From an uncultured Winogradskyella sp. (lineage in GTDB: Bacteria > Bacteroidota > Bacteroidia > Flavobacteriales > Flavobacteriaceae): a stretch of DNA of 34,852 nt. A model generated the notes under the pieces. That model saw only the letters and a program-made list of their open reading frames with translations, was not told the DNA's origin and did no database searches. The DNA lies in the NCBI RefSeq assembly GCF_947498345.1, contig NZ_CANMJY010000017.1, forward strand, positions 1 through 34,852. Reading direction: 5' to 3'. Within the stretch, counting starts at the first letter, position 1. Every line of letters starts with the position of its first letter. This document shows, piece by piece, positions 16,561-25,706 of this stretch. A program made the position numbers and the translations under genes.

Positions 16561-16968
16561 ATGAGAGAAATAAAGATTTTATATAATAACAATAATAAAT
16601 GTAGTGTTGCTATTAATAATTCGAATACTATAATATTAACTCAATCCCTAAAAGAGTTTGGTTGGATAGGAGAGGAGTTATCTTCAACAGATATGCTAGC
16701 AGCTGCACTTGGCACATGCATTGCCACAACAATTGAAAATATTTTAGAAAGCAATAACATTAGTCACCATAAGGTCGAAATTTTGGTTAAGAAAGAGTTA
16801 TCTCTTATTCATAGGGGTATAAAATCTATATCGATTGATATTATTATTAAAGAAGATGTTAAAACAAATGTCTTAAGAATGATTAAAAAAGCCGCAAGAA
16901 CCTGTCTTGTTTCAAGAATCTTATTGATAAATATCAATATATCTGTCTTGACCTTATTACCAACATAG
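16561..16968 (+). CDS. OsmC family peroxide-detoxifying protein
   Basis: The product has 135 residues from ATG 16561; a frame-open upstream ATG at 16510 adds an implausible hydrophobic stretch. OsmC signatures are SSTDMLAAALGTCIAT with peroxidatic C53, and AARTCLVSRIL with resolving C115. Between them are the helix ATTIENILESN and strands HRGIKSISIDIIIK. OsmC/Ohr proteins are cytoplasmic thiol peroxidases acting on organic hydroperoxides. Both cysteines are kept. The usual Pro after the second Cys is Leu here. It is probably co-expressed with the ABM-like gene upstream. Confidence 0.8.
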   Translation: MREIKILYNNNNKCSVAINNSNTIILTQSLKEFGWIGEELSSTDMLAAALGTCIATTIENILESNNISHHKVEILVKKELSLIHRGIKSISIDIIIKEDVKTNVLRMIKKAARTCLVSRILLININISVLTLLPT

Positions 16969-17227
16969 TGACGAAGACTTAATAATTATATTTAGGTATC
17001 AAAACTGATAATACTCTTTATAAAAAGTTCATTTCTCTTGATATAAAAAATGACTACCTTATTTATTGAATACAATATAACCCACATATATTTTAATTGC
17101 AGAACATTTAAAATTTATTTGTATCGTCTACTTCATAGCTAAGAGTTTGAATATTTACTATTAAATTATTTTAAAAAGTCAGAAAACTAGTAATGAATTA
17201 TAAACGTAGTTAGTAATTGTCGATTTT

Positions 17228-18400
17228 TTATGGTTCAAGTCGGTCTAGTTGATCTCTGAACCATGAAATCATTGGCGACTCTTTAGAAATAGCAATTTTT
17301 AATCCTTTATTTAAATATTCTTTAGCTTTTTCAACCTGGTTATCTTTTGAATAAGCTTGAGCTGCAAACCCATTAAGTTGTAATCCTTTAGGATATGCTT
17401 TTAAACCAAGTTCGTATATTTCGATAGACGTTTTGTAATCCTCATTTACATAAAAATACCGTCCCATATTGACTAATTGAGTATAATTTGGAGTAATATT
17501 AAAATTATATATTTTGGATAATTCCTGTAATGCTTTTTTTAAATCTGAGAAGTTACGAGAATTGTAAATATGATCGATATTCCAGTTTTTAAAAAGAAAT
17601 TTTAATCCATAATGTAAGGCAGGAGTGACTGTAGAAAGATGATCTTCATCAAATAAATCGAGATAATCTACTTCAAAATTTCGGCTATTCTTTATATCAG
17701 ATTTAAACTTTAGATATTGATTATGCATAGCTTCACCATCTTTACCTAAAATACCTTCATTAGCCATAGTAATGAAAACTAATTTGTTTTGATTGAATTC
17801 TGGAGCTTTTAATATTTCTTTCCATTTTTCTGCCAACGATTGATTGTCCCACCACAAACTAGGACTAATAGATAAATGATTGTTAAATAAATCTAATCGG
17901 CTTTCTGTAAGCGCATATAATGCAAGCATTGCTCCAATAGAATGTCCGATAAGAGTATTGTGATTAGAAGATGGATAATTATTATTAATATATGGGATTA
18001 ATTCGTTAGCAAAAAATGAAAGGAAATTATCACCCCCTCCTGTTTTCATATAATCAACTTTTAGGTCACTTGGTGAATAATCGTATTCTCTATTAATTCC
18101 AGTAATACCAACTACAATTACATTAGGCATTAGATTAGCCCTAGCTAAAGCTTTTGAAACTCCAACAACATTATGAAAGTTATGTTCTCCATCAAGTACA
18201 TAAATTACTGGAAAAATTGATTGGGGGTTATTTAAACTGTTTTTTTCTATTTTAGGAGTATGAATCCAAATTTCACGATCCCCAGATAAGATTGTAGATT
18301 TGAATGAAAGAGATTTATATCCAGTTGCAGTATTATGTTGTGCGTTTATGGAATTAAGGCATAGAGTAAAGACGATTAATAATAAAGATTTTTTAGTCAT
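17228..18400 (-). CDS. Secreted esterase (alpha/beta hydrolase) with TPR-like tail
   Basis: The product has 390 residues with a Sec signal peptide (to about INAQ, residue 21). The Esterase_D-type hydrolase domain spans about 30-270: FPVIYVLDGEHNF, nucleophile S154 in IGHSIGAM, and a likely catalytic His at 254 in DEDHLSTVTPALHYGL. The last 110 residues form helix pairs (ALQELSKIYNF, YKTSIEIYELGLKAYP, VEKAKEYLNKGL) that look like TPR repeats. Proteins of this type hydrolyse acyl esters, for example siderophore or sugar esters. The substrate is not evident. It is 114 bases downstream of the DUF2911 gene on the same strand. Confidence 0.85.
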   Translation of the reverse strand: MTKKSLLLIVFTLCLNSINAQHNTATGYKSLSFKSTILSGDREIWIHTPKIEKNSLNNPQSIFPVIYVLDGEHNFHNVVGVSKALARANLMPNVIVVGITGINREYDYSPSDLKVDYMKTGGGDNFLSFFANELIPYINNNYPSSNHNTLIGHSIGAMLALYALTESRLDLFNNHLSISPSLWWDNQSLAEKWKEILKAPEFNQNKLVFITMANEGILGKDGEAMHNQYLKFKSDIKNSRNFEVDYLDLFDEDHLSTVTPALHYGLKFLFKNWNIDHIYNSRNFSDLKKALQELSKIYNFNITPNYTQLVNMGRYFYVNEDYKTSIEIYELGLKAYPKGLQLNGFAAQAYSKDNQVEKAKEYLNKGLKIAISKESPMISWFRDQLDRLEP

Positions 18401-18514
18401 AATTTTTTATTGTTAAAGTATTCTATTTATGGATTGAAATAAATTAATTATAGTACTCTTTTGCTTTTTTAAATTATTAGTATATAGCACTTTGTGTATT
18501 TATTTTTATTCTCC

Positions 18515-19618
18515 TCAATCAGGAAGATGATATGTTCTTTTTATCAACTGCTCCTTAATGGTATTAAATCTGTCTGTAAACCATTCAGGTACACTTAAAT
18601 TTTTTAGTTCTCTTCTTACAACTTTATGATTACCTTCTAAATAATTGCTTATAATAAAATTAAATTTAATAAACCACTCATTATGAAACTGTATTGCTTT
18701 TTTATTAAATTTTAATGCAGCAGAATATTGCTTATTTCTAAATAGATACATGGTGAAATCGTGTGCTTGTTGTGCGGAATACGAATTTAAACTCAAAGCT
18801 TCGTTGATAGTCTCATCATATAAATCTTGCTTTTTTAGTTTTTTAGCGATTCTAGCCTTCATCGTTAAGTTAGTTATGTTTTTCTGTCCACCAAATTGAT
18901 TATTCCCAACTCCATTGATTGATCTGTTAATCCAAGAAAGTGCTTCTTCAAGATTTATATCGTTTTCCATACACCATTGTGCAGCATCATGCCAGGCCTC
19001 CCAACGATAGGTGTTAATCCCTCTTAGTTCCGATCTTAATCTATTAATGACCGTTTCTTTTAAGTCAACTGCAACTCTCATTGAAATTCTCTTAATTCCC
19101 CATTCAAGTGCTAAGATCATTGTACTATCGGATTTATGATAAAACTCAAAATCTAATTTCTCAGTAAATGGACAAATAGTATCCCTTACATTAAATTTAT
19201 AGGATATATCCTTCTCAATGTCGAGATAATAACTTCCCCATAGATCATTTGCCTTAGCTAATAAAACGGTATAGTCTTTTGTTTTGTCATTAGGTATTAT
19301 ATGTAATCCATATTTACCTTTTTTTATCTTTAAGTCCTCAATGGTCAACTCAGTATCAAATTCAATTGTTGTATTCATATTAGCACCAGCTCTCCAAGGA
19401 TAAGGGGTTCCGTTTCTTGGAATAACATTGGCATCATTCCATACGTCCCTGCTATCTAAACTTGGGCTTGAATACTTCAAGATTATATCGGTAACACCTA
19501 GAGTTTGTATTTCAGTAACCTTATTACTAGGTTGCGGCATTTTTAGTGTATGAAACGGTGATTGCGAATATATGTATCCGCAAATCAAGATGGCTATAAA
19601 AGAGAATTGTCTTTTCAT
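18515..19618 (-). CDS. DUF2911 domain secreted protein
   Basis: The product has 367 residues with a signal peptide (to about IYSQ). The DUF2911 domain (about 22-185) is recognisable from DIILKYSSPSLDSRDVW, YPWRAGANMNTTIEFDTEL and KIKKGKYGLHIIPNDK. The C-terminal half is helical and TPR-like (AWHDAAQWCMENDINLEEAL, YSAALKFNKKAIQFH). DUF2911 is common in secreted Bacteroidota proteins and has no assigned activity. The downstream esterase also carries a TPR-like tail, so the pair may cooperate. Confidence 0.85.
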   Translation of the reverse strand: MKRQFSFIAILICGYIYSQSPFHTLKMPQPSNKVTEIQTLGVTDIILKYSSPSLDSRDVWNDANVIPRNGTPYPWRAGANMNTTIEFDTELTIEDLKIKKGKYGLHIIPNDKTKDYTVLLAKANDLWGSYYLDIEKDISYKFNVRDTICPFTEKLDFEFYHKSDSTMILALEWGIKRISMRVAVDLKETVINRLRSELRGINTYRWEAWHDAAQWCMENDINLEEALSWINRSINGVGNNQFGGQKNITNLTMKARIAKKLKKQDLYDETINEALSLNSYSAQQAHDFTMYLFRNKQYSAALKFNKKAIQFHNEWFIKFNFIISNYLEGNHKVVRRELKNLSVPEWFTDRFNTIKEQLIKRTYHLPD

Positions 19619-19733
19619 GATTGTGTATTTTCACCGAAAATATTTTGATTTATATTTTTAACACTATTGATTAATGAAATCAAAAGAACTAAATTCTTTA
19701 AGACAAAGTAATTTCTTGACAATTGTTTTAAAC

Positions 19734-20132
19734 CTAATTACTAGAAAAATCTCTTAATTTTACCTGAAGCATATAGCCAAATGCTATTGTAAGTATTGGC
19801 ATGCACAAGTATCTTAAGCCTATCTCATAAAAATAATTGTCAATTGACATTTTTGAGATAGGGATGAGAATCGCAAAATCTAAACCCCAATTAATAATTA
19901 ACCAAATAGAACCTAATAAAACACCTTCTTTTAAAAATTTGTTTTTGGCTATCATAAAGTATTTTATTATAAAAACTGTTCCAATACTAATACCTATAAT
20001 TAACATTATCGACTTGTAGAACATTAATTTAATTTTTAAATCCCCTTCACGTGAATAGAAAAGAAATGAATTTAAAAATGGAATTAACCAAACAATAAAT
20101 CCATATATAATTGCTTTTTTTATTGAAGCCAT
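19734..20132 (-). CDS. Hypothetical four-helix membrane protein
   Basis: The product has 132 residues with four membrane helices (about 7-25, 35-58, 68-90, 103-123). Helices are linked by short charged loops; FLKEGVLLGSIWLIINWGLDF and YEIGLRYLCMPILTIAFGY are the most patterned parts. The layout matches a widespread small integral membrane family seen in bacteria and archaea. I cannot assign a function. It is monocistronic and upstream of the DUF2911/esterase pair on the same strand, with a 115-base gap. Confidence 0.6.
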   Translation of the reverse strand: MASIKKAIIYGFIVWLIPFLNSFLFYSREGDLKIKLMFYKSIMLIIGISIGTVFIIKYFMIAKNKFLKEGVLLGSIWLIINWGLDFAILIPISKMSIDNYFYEIGLRYLCMPILTIAFGYMLQVKLRDFSSN

Positions 20133-20329
20133 TGACCAGTAGTTTTGTATGTCCTAATTTAGGTTTTAGTTATTCATAATTTATTTTGATTTGTTGAATC
20201 GATATTTATTTATGTTATATTTTATTGGGATATGGGTCAAAACATTAAGGTAGAACCTTGTTCACTATATCAATATGATGAGAATAAGGACAAGGAAATG
20301 TCATCACCGATAGGTTAGGTGAGTCTAAA

Positions 20330-20419
20330 ATGTGTGCTGATGTTAAGTGGTTAATAAATCCAAAAACAGTATTAGATTTAACAGTAAATACTGATTTCGA
20401 TTTCTGGTATGCTTTTTAA
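20330..20419 (+). pseudogene. Possible 29-codon remnant of a DUF5916 gene
   Basis: The short frame includes VKWLINPKTVLDLTVNTDF. This matches my memory of the DUF5916 motif in which an INPN-TVLDLT-NPDF stretch precedes the barrel. It stops at once (FDFWYAF) and has no flanking homologous sequence. The rest of the 490-base gap between 20133 and 20623 shows no other gene. It could be a coincidental match. Confidence 0.3.
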
Positions 20420-20623
20420 GATATTATATCATTGCCTCGAGTTACTAAACCGCCTTATTGAGCTATTCATGCTGATGCAATTTTGTTAAAAAGTCATTTG
20501 CAGTATCTGTTTTTTGTGCCTTACAAAACTAGTTAGAGCACAGAGGACATATAAAAGCGGATAGAATTATATACGTCCTCCAATTATATTTAATTTTTTT
20601 CTTGGTTTTATATTATTTTTCAA

Positions 20624-21304
20624 TTAATCTATTTCTAGTTTTTTAACATTTGTTCCTATTGTAATTTCTTTCATTTCGGCTTCGAGTAGACCAAAGTCTT
20701 TCTTTGATACTTTTTTAGCAAAGTTGCCATTTTTTAAATGATGTATTTCATCACATGTTTCTACTAAAGTAGAGTAAATATGAGAAGCGATAATAACCGT
20801 TTTGTCCAGCTTCTTTAGCTTGTGTATTATTTCTGTTATAATAATATTACTTTGAATATCAACACCATTAAAAGGCTCATCAAGAATAAAACAATCATTA
20901 CCTTGAAGTAAAATTGCTGTAAGTGCTAATTTTTTTTTCATGCCAGTTGAGTAGGTAGATGCATATTTGTTTAAGGGAAGGTTAAAAATATTATTGGTCT
21001 CAATAGTGGTTAGCTTTTTTTGCCTTGCATTATTAAGTAATCTAATATATTCTTTGCCAGTGATTTTAGAAAAAAAGTAAGGTTCGGTCATTAAAAGCCC
21101 AATATGATTTTTTAAAATTTTAAAATCTGATTCAATCTTTCCACTATAATTTTCAAGTCCAGAAATACAGCGAAAAAGTGTTGTTTTGCCCGAACCATTT
21201 TCACCAATAATTCCATAAACTTGGCCCTTTTTAAAAGAAGCACTCATATTTTTCAATACGTTCTTTTTACCATAGCTTTTTGTTATGTTCTTTAAAGTAA
21301 TCAT
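20624..21304 (-). CDS. ABC transporter ATP-binding protein
   Basis: A 226-residue ATPase. Walker A is GENGSGKTT (residues 34-42), signature YSTGMKKKLAL, Walker B FILDEPFNGVD, and H-loop IASH. All catalytic motifs are intact. The start overlaps the permease end by four bases (ATGA type). The short length and single domain fit exporters with a separate membrane subunit, as in antibiotic or bacteriocin export systems. The substrate is unknown. It is the last gene of the operon. Confidence 0.93.
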   Translation of the reverse strand: MITLKNITKSYGKKNVLKNMSASFKKGQVYGIIGENGSGKTTLFRCISGLENYSGKIESDFKILKNHIGLLMTEPYFFSKITGKEYIRLLNNARQKKLTTIETNNIFNLPLNKYASTYSTGMKKKLALTAILLQGNDCFILDEPFNGVDIQSNIIITEIIHKLKKLDKTVIIASHIYSTLVETCDEIHHLKNGNFAKKVSKKDFGLLEAEMKEITIGTNVKKLEID

Positions 21305-22218
21305 TCGAGTATTGTATTTAACTTCTTTCTGGATTGAAAATAGAAATAAGGTATTTGTATGATTAGTAAGGGAGGAAAAGCGATACTAATTCCAATAAAA
21401 ACCCATTGTGGTAAATCCGTTTGAAATGGATAGGCAGCATATTTAGCTAATATTATTGTAGTAAGATAAGCATTAGCTAATAACCAAAATATCAGCAAAG
21501 TTTCAAATTCGGCTGTAAAATTAATACCAATTACTATAAATATAGGACTACTTAATAGTGTAGTATAAGTAAGCCCTGTTTTTATTTTTTTATGTATGAA
21601 TTCTTCTGGAGACGTTTTATAATTCCAAATGAAGTATTCATTTTCAAGTTTTGAATAATAGGAAGACACAACTAAAAAAATCATTAGCATTGAAAAAACA
21701 CTAAGATTAAAATTTTTTACTGAAACTGAAATATAAAGCAAGTAGTATACAATAGGAAAGATATAAAAAGTATTTCTAAAACCAATCGTAAATTCGAATG
21801 GCTTTTTGTAAAAAGGCGTTGGGATTGTGAAGTTGAAACCCCTATTGAAGTTAAAGAATATTGATGTTATTGCTAATGCTATAAATATTGGAATATAGAG
21901 GAATAATTTTTTATAGGTTAGGAAAAACACAAAAGGTAAAATTCCAATAAAATTCTCAATTAGTTTTGTTAAGATGTAATTTTTCTTGGTAAGCAAAAAT
22001 TTCAAAAAATCATTTTTTTGTTTCCCAATAAGCTTTATTAAGACTCTAAATGCTAGCAATATGTATAGGTGAATTGCAAAATCCATTGTAAAAAAAATGT
22101 AGTTTGAAAAACCTAAAAAACAAACAAACAATATCAAGTATGCTAAAATAGGATGTAATCCAAAGGCAATAAACTTTCTGTTAAGAATTTTAAATTGAAG
22201 ATAAAAGTAGTCTTTCAT
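21301..22218 (-). CDS. ABC transporter permease
   Basis: The product has 305 residues with about eight hydrophobic helices and a large share of Phe, Tyr and Ile. A polar middle segment (KLENEYFIWNYKTSPEEFIHKKIK) probably lies in the cytoplasm, where it could touch the ATPase. It overlaps the ATPase gene by four bases, so both subunits are translated together. No substrate-binding or membrane-fusion protein lies nearby. The permease family cannot be named more exactly by eye. Confidence 0.8.
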   Translation of the reverse strand: MKDYFYLQFKILNRKFIAFGLHPILAYLILFVCFLGFSNYIFFTMDFAIHLYILLAFRVLIKLIGKQKNDFLKFLLTKKNYILTKLIENFIGILPFVFFLTYKKLFLYIPIFIALAITSIFFNFNRGFNFTIPTPFYKKPFEFTIGFRNTFYIFPIVYYLLYISVSVKNFNLSVFSMLMIFLVVSSYYSKLENEYFIWNYKTSPEEFIHKKIKTGLTYTTLLSSPIFIVIGINFTAEFETLLIFWLLANAYLTTIILAKYAAYPFQTDLPQWVFIGISIAFPPLLIIQIPYFYFQSRKKLNTILE

Positions 22219-22260
22219 TGATTAACTAAAGCTAATATTAGATTTAATAAAGTTGTATTG

Positions 22261-22731
22261 TTATTTTTTTAGAAAATTTGGAATTAAAGGTATAATAGAT
22301 GAAAAAATTAAGCTTAAAATTATTCCTACTATTATTCCAAAGATTAAATAGAAATTGGGGGTAATTGTATTAGTTATGGTTTCGACTGTTGTCTCATAGG
22401 AAGAACTGCTTGGGTCTAGTAGAGCTATTTGATTTTTAATAACCGTTTCAATCATCAGGTTGCTCACAAATTTTAAGTAAACAAACATAAAAAGAGAGCT
22501 TACTATAGCTCCAATTCCGCCTACTTTAGTACCAAACATAAATTTGGATTTATACGTTGAGAATAAAATAGGCGAAAGATTTATTCCAAAATAAATTACA
22601 AATATATAAGGAAGATATCCAAACCAACCAATAATTTCGTCACCAGATATACCTAGTAGGTTTGTACTTATAAAATACAAAATACAGATACTTGAAAGAA
22701 TACAAGAATACTTAATTATTTGTTTTTTCAT
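22261..22731 (-). CDS. DUF4199-like membrane protein
   Basis: The product has 156 residues with four helices (about 8-26, 36-55, 68-90, 125-152). The polar loop MIETVIKNQIALLDPSSSSYE between helices 3 and 4 and the GTKVGGIGAIVSSLFMFVYL segment resemble DUF4199 proteins of Bacteroidota. It lies 42 bases upstream of the permease and 33 bases after a decayed hydrolase gene, in the same operon. Role unknown. The family call is moderate. Confidence 0.6.
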   Translation of the reverse strand: MKKQIIKYSCILSSICILYFISTNLLGISGDEIIGWFGYLPYIFVIYFGINLSPILFSTYKSKFMFGTKVGGIGAIVSSLFMFVYLKFVSNLMIETVIKNQIALLDPSSSSYETTVETITNTITPNFYLIFGIIVGIILSLIFSSIIPLIPNFLKK

Positions 22732-22764
22732 TATTTTTATTTTATTAATATATACGATAGATTT

Positions 22765-22968
22765 TTATCGGTTAGCAAATCCAAATTGATTATGAAATAT
22801 CTCCTTTCCTTTCTTATAATGTAGAACTACACCACTAAACTTATTCTTTACTGTAAGTGAGTCAATTCTTTTTTCAATAGAGCAGTAGTCTCTTTGGGCA
22901 TGCGTGTTATTACTAAACGCAAAAAAACACAAAAAAATAATGTTGGATGACTTAGTTTCATTCCTCAA
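22765..22968 (-). pseudogene. Truncated serine hydrolase (beta-lactamase family) N-terminus
   Basis: A 67-codon frame encodes a signal-like start (NIIFLCFFAFSNNTHAQ), then RIDSLTVKNKFSGVVLHYKKGKEIFHNQFGFANR and a stop. That is the first strand region of class C beta-lactamase/serine hydrolases, which normally run about 350-450 residues with a SxxK catalytic motif soon after this point. The catalytic core is missing and is not found elsewhere in the window. The fragment heads the ABC operon, so a deletion probably joined it to the DUF4199-like gene. Confidence 0.7.
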
Positions 22969-23438
22969 ATCTCTAAAACAGCACTAAAACTAATTATTTT
23001 ATTAATAATTAATCTACACTTTCAATTAATCCAAATAAAATTATTATTGCTTTGAGTGGATAATATATTCTGACATTATTTTAGTCAATGGTATGTTTTC
23101 ATTAATACTTATTATCAATTTACCTTAGGGATATTGATCGAAATGAATAAGGATAAATGCTAGTGTATTAGATAAGCCATAAGCTATTATTGGAATAGTA
23201 GGTTTTTATTTGATTTAAGAAAAATAATTCCTAAGAAAAACCACTTATACTCTCTTGAACTCACCCACTAACGCCTTGTTACGTATTTCCCTGTCCAAAT
23301 AGGATACTCTAAAAAATAAATCCAGTATACATGCTTGGTTACTTTTGTCAAATACCCATGCAAACGGTTCGTTAATTTTCCTTACATAATTGTAACAATC
23401 CATTTAATCGATCGACATACATTAAAAAGTTTCGCTAA
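22969..23438. other. Divergent intergenic region between ABC operon and AraC regulator
   Basis: About 470 AT-rich bases with no recognisable ORF. It should hold the promoters of the AraC-type regulator and the ABC operon. TACTTTTG at 23340-23347 fits the -7 consensus but lies 92 bases from the regulator start and lacks a -33 box. Confidence 0.4.
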
Positions 23439-24458
23439 ATGTATTTACTGAAATTATCAACTTGGATTCTTCCATTTTCGCTTCTAGCTATAGTAAATTG
23501 CATTTTTCTAGCATTTATATTTTTCTATAAATCAAAATTCAATAAGAAAACAAAATTATTCATAAGTCTCTTGTTGTTGTGCGTTGCATCTAGCTTCAGT
23601 GATTATATTTTTCATTACTACGAACTTTATAGTTATGGAATAATTAGCATTGTTGGTATAATTGGTAAATTAGGAATCGGGCCTCTTTTATTACTCATAT
23701 TGAAATCTATAAAGCCTACTTCACAAATCAGTTCATATTATTATTTACATTTTACATCAATTATTATAGTTATTTCATTTGGAAGAACAAGGAGTCTAGG
23801 TTATTTAAATGATATTCATATAGTATGCACATTATTATTAACTATTTACCTTGCTTATTCTACAAAATACTTATTTACATTAAAGCAAAGAAATATTCTA
23901 AATATAGAAAATAGGTTGTCACCAGAAATTAAAGCAATTTTACTTAGTGTATTTCTAGTATGGATTAGTTTTTTGATTCAAATCTACACAAGGGAAATTA
24001 AATATTATATTATAAGTACTGTCATTATTTGTGGCGTACTTTATCTAAGTATTTATAGTTTATACAAAAATAAAGCAAAAAGTTCTGGTAGTTCAAAAAA
24101 ATCAAGGCTGACTCTTAAAGAGAGAGAGTTAGTAGTAAATAAATTAGAACAAATTTTTTACGAAGAAAAGGTATATAGAGAATCCAATTTAACACTAACT
24201 AAATTATCTCAAAAAACTAAAATACCTACCTACAAGATTTCAATAGTGATTAATAAAGAATTTCATAAAACTTTCCCAGAGTTTGTAAACTATTTTAGAG
24301 TAAGGGAAGTAGTAGAAAAACTTCATGATAATTCGAAAAATAACCTAACTATTGAAGGCTTAGCTTATGAAGTGGGTTTTAATACTCCATCAGCTTTTTA
24401 TCACTCTTTCAAAAAGGAAATGGGACAAACTCCAAAACAATATAAAGAGTCTACCTAA
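23439..24458 (+). CDS. Membrane-anchored AraC-family transcription regulator
   Basis: The product has 339 residues. The N-terminal part has six or seven membrane helices (about 10-30, 40-58, 65-92, 102-115, 121-142, 160-180, 187-205). The C-terminal AraC/XylS domain (about 225-338) has two helix-turn-helix units: LTLTKLSQKTKIPTYKIS, then LTIEGLAYEVGFNTPSAFYH followed by FKKEMGQTPKQYKE. This combination is common in Bacteroidota and implies sensing at the inner membrane with direct DNA binding. It is divergent from the ABC operon, its likely target. Confidence 0.88.
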   Translation: MYLLKLSTWILPFSLLAIVNCIFLAFIFFYKSKFNKKTKLFISLLLLCVASSFSDYIFHYYELYSYGIISIVGIIGKLGIGPLLLLILKSIKPTSQISSYYYLHFTSIIIVISFGRTRSLGYLNDIHIVCTLLLTIYLAYSTKYLFTLKQRNILNIENRLSPEIKAILLSVFLVWISFLIQIYTREIKYYIISTVIICGVLYLSIYSLYKNKAKSSGSSKKSRLTLKERELVVNKLEQIFYEEKVYRESNLTLTKLSQKTKIPTYKISIVINKEFHKTFPEFVNYFRVREVVEKLHDNSKNNLTIEGLAYEVGFNTPSAFYHSFKKEMGQTPKQYKEST

Positions 24459-24574
24459 TCTGTCAACTTATTGAATTGATTTTAGAGAATAGGCTTGCAA
24501 GAAAAAACTGGACAATTAATAGGTATCTGTCGCATCTGACGAATTTAAGCTTAAGATAATCATTAAATAATATT

Positions 24575-25018
24575 CTAACTAGCCAAACCATAGAATGATT
24601 TAAGCATAGATTCTCTATTAGAGATCAATTGATCTTTCCTAATCATATGTACTATTTCTATACCTGATAATGTTCTCTTGGCTGATTCAAATTCTTTAAA
24701 GCCTAAATACCTTATTATCCGTTTCTTTACAAAACGATGATCCTGTTCAATAATATTATTCAGGTATTTGCATTGTCTAATTTGAATCATAGGAAATAAT
24801 CGTTTATTATAGATTCTAATGGCATGTTTATTGAAACCACTCTTATCTATATTAATCAGTTCTGGTTTTCCATTATTCTTATTAGCTTTAATAAGGAACG
24901 ATTGAGCACTCATCCGTTTTCTTCTTTTGGTTAAAAGAAAATCAATAGCATTGGTTTGCTTACCATTTTTCATTGCAAGACTCTTACATTTTTTACATTT
25001 AATTCGGTGTTTTTTCAT
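24575..25018 (-). pseudogene. IS6-family transposase, N-terminally truncated
   Basis: A 147-codon frame covers the second half of an IS6/IS26-type transposase: NAIDFLLTKRRKRMSAQSF, INIDKSGFNKHAI (second catalytic Asp), then IRQCKYLNNIIEQDHRFVKK (catalytic Glu), FESAKRTLSGIE and HMIRKDQL. Full proteins have about 230 residues with a helix-turn-helix and a first Asp (DET motif), both absent. In their place is MKKHRIKCKKCKSLAMKNGK, a two-Cys zinc-finger-like piece, perhaps the true start joined by internal deletion. It should be inactive. No terminal inverted repeats were found. Confidence 0.8.
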
Positions 25019-25096
25019 TGTTTTTTATGTCTCATTGTATTCGCTTCGCTCGGTTCATATTTTTCTATCAACTAATTTGAACCATTAAGATTAAAA

Positions 25097-25126
25097 AAAC
25101 GCATATAGAAGCCTCTAAATGCGTTT
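25097..25126. terminator. Hairpin between the two transposase remnants
   Basis: AAACGCAT (25097-25104) pairs with ATGCGTTT (25119-25126), with a further inner TAGA/TCTA pairing. A-runs before and T/A-runs after would suit a bidirectional terminator. It lies about 80 bases upstream of the minus-strand transposase remnant. Confidence 0.4.
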
Positions 25127-25485
25127 AAAAAGAAAAGAATGAACATTACGTCCATCCTTTTGCAACTAAAATTATGTTTTAAATTATTGTTTTACAATTG
25201 TTTGCGTTTAATAATTAGCTCATCAACTAATTTATACCATAACCATAATTTCCAATAAACTTAATGAAAAATACGTAGTTCTACGTAGAAAAGTCTTCTT
25301 ATCAATTCTTATCTTTGAGATACCCTAATCAATTAAATCATTATGCTCTTAAATTCATTATTTAAAAACCTTTTCAAACTAAAAAAAAGTATTACAAGGA
25401 ATCTAATTCCGAAGTAAACATTAAAAATCCTATAGCAATAAACATATTTACCAGAAAATATAAGGAAGATTTAAAAACAAATACT

Positions 25486-25617
25486 GAACAACTTAGAGAA
25501 TTTGAATCCACTAAGAGAACTTAACCTGGTATAGAAATGGTGTATATGATTAAGAAAGATTGATTGATTTCTAATTAGGAATCTATGTTTAGGTCATTCT
25601 ATTCTTTAGCTGGTTAG
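25486..25617 (+). pseudogene. Second IS6-family transposase remnant with in-frame stops
   Basis: The frame reads EQLREFESTKRT, stop, PGIEMVYMIKKD, stop, LISN, stop, ESMFRSFYSLAG, stop. Aligned to the remnant at 24575-25018 (FKEFESAKRTLSGIEIVHMIRKDQLISNRESMLKSFYGLAS, split here by three nonsense codons), it is a clear but dead C-terminal piece on the opposite strand. Bases 25340-25485 may hold more decayed sequence of the same gene. I see nothing else in 25127-25706. Confidence 0.75.
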
Positions 25618-25706
25618 AACATTGTCTAATAATTAATCTGGATTTAAATTTATTGGATGCAGCAGATATACAAAATTCTTATTATTAATTATTAAAATCA
25701 TTTATT

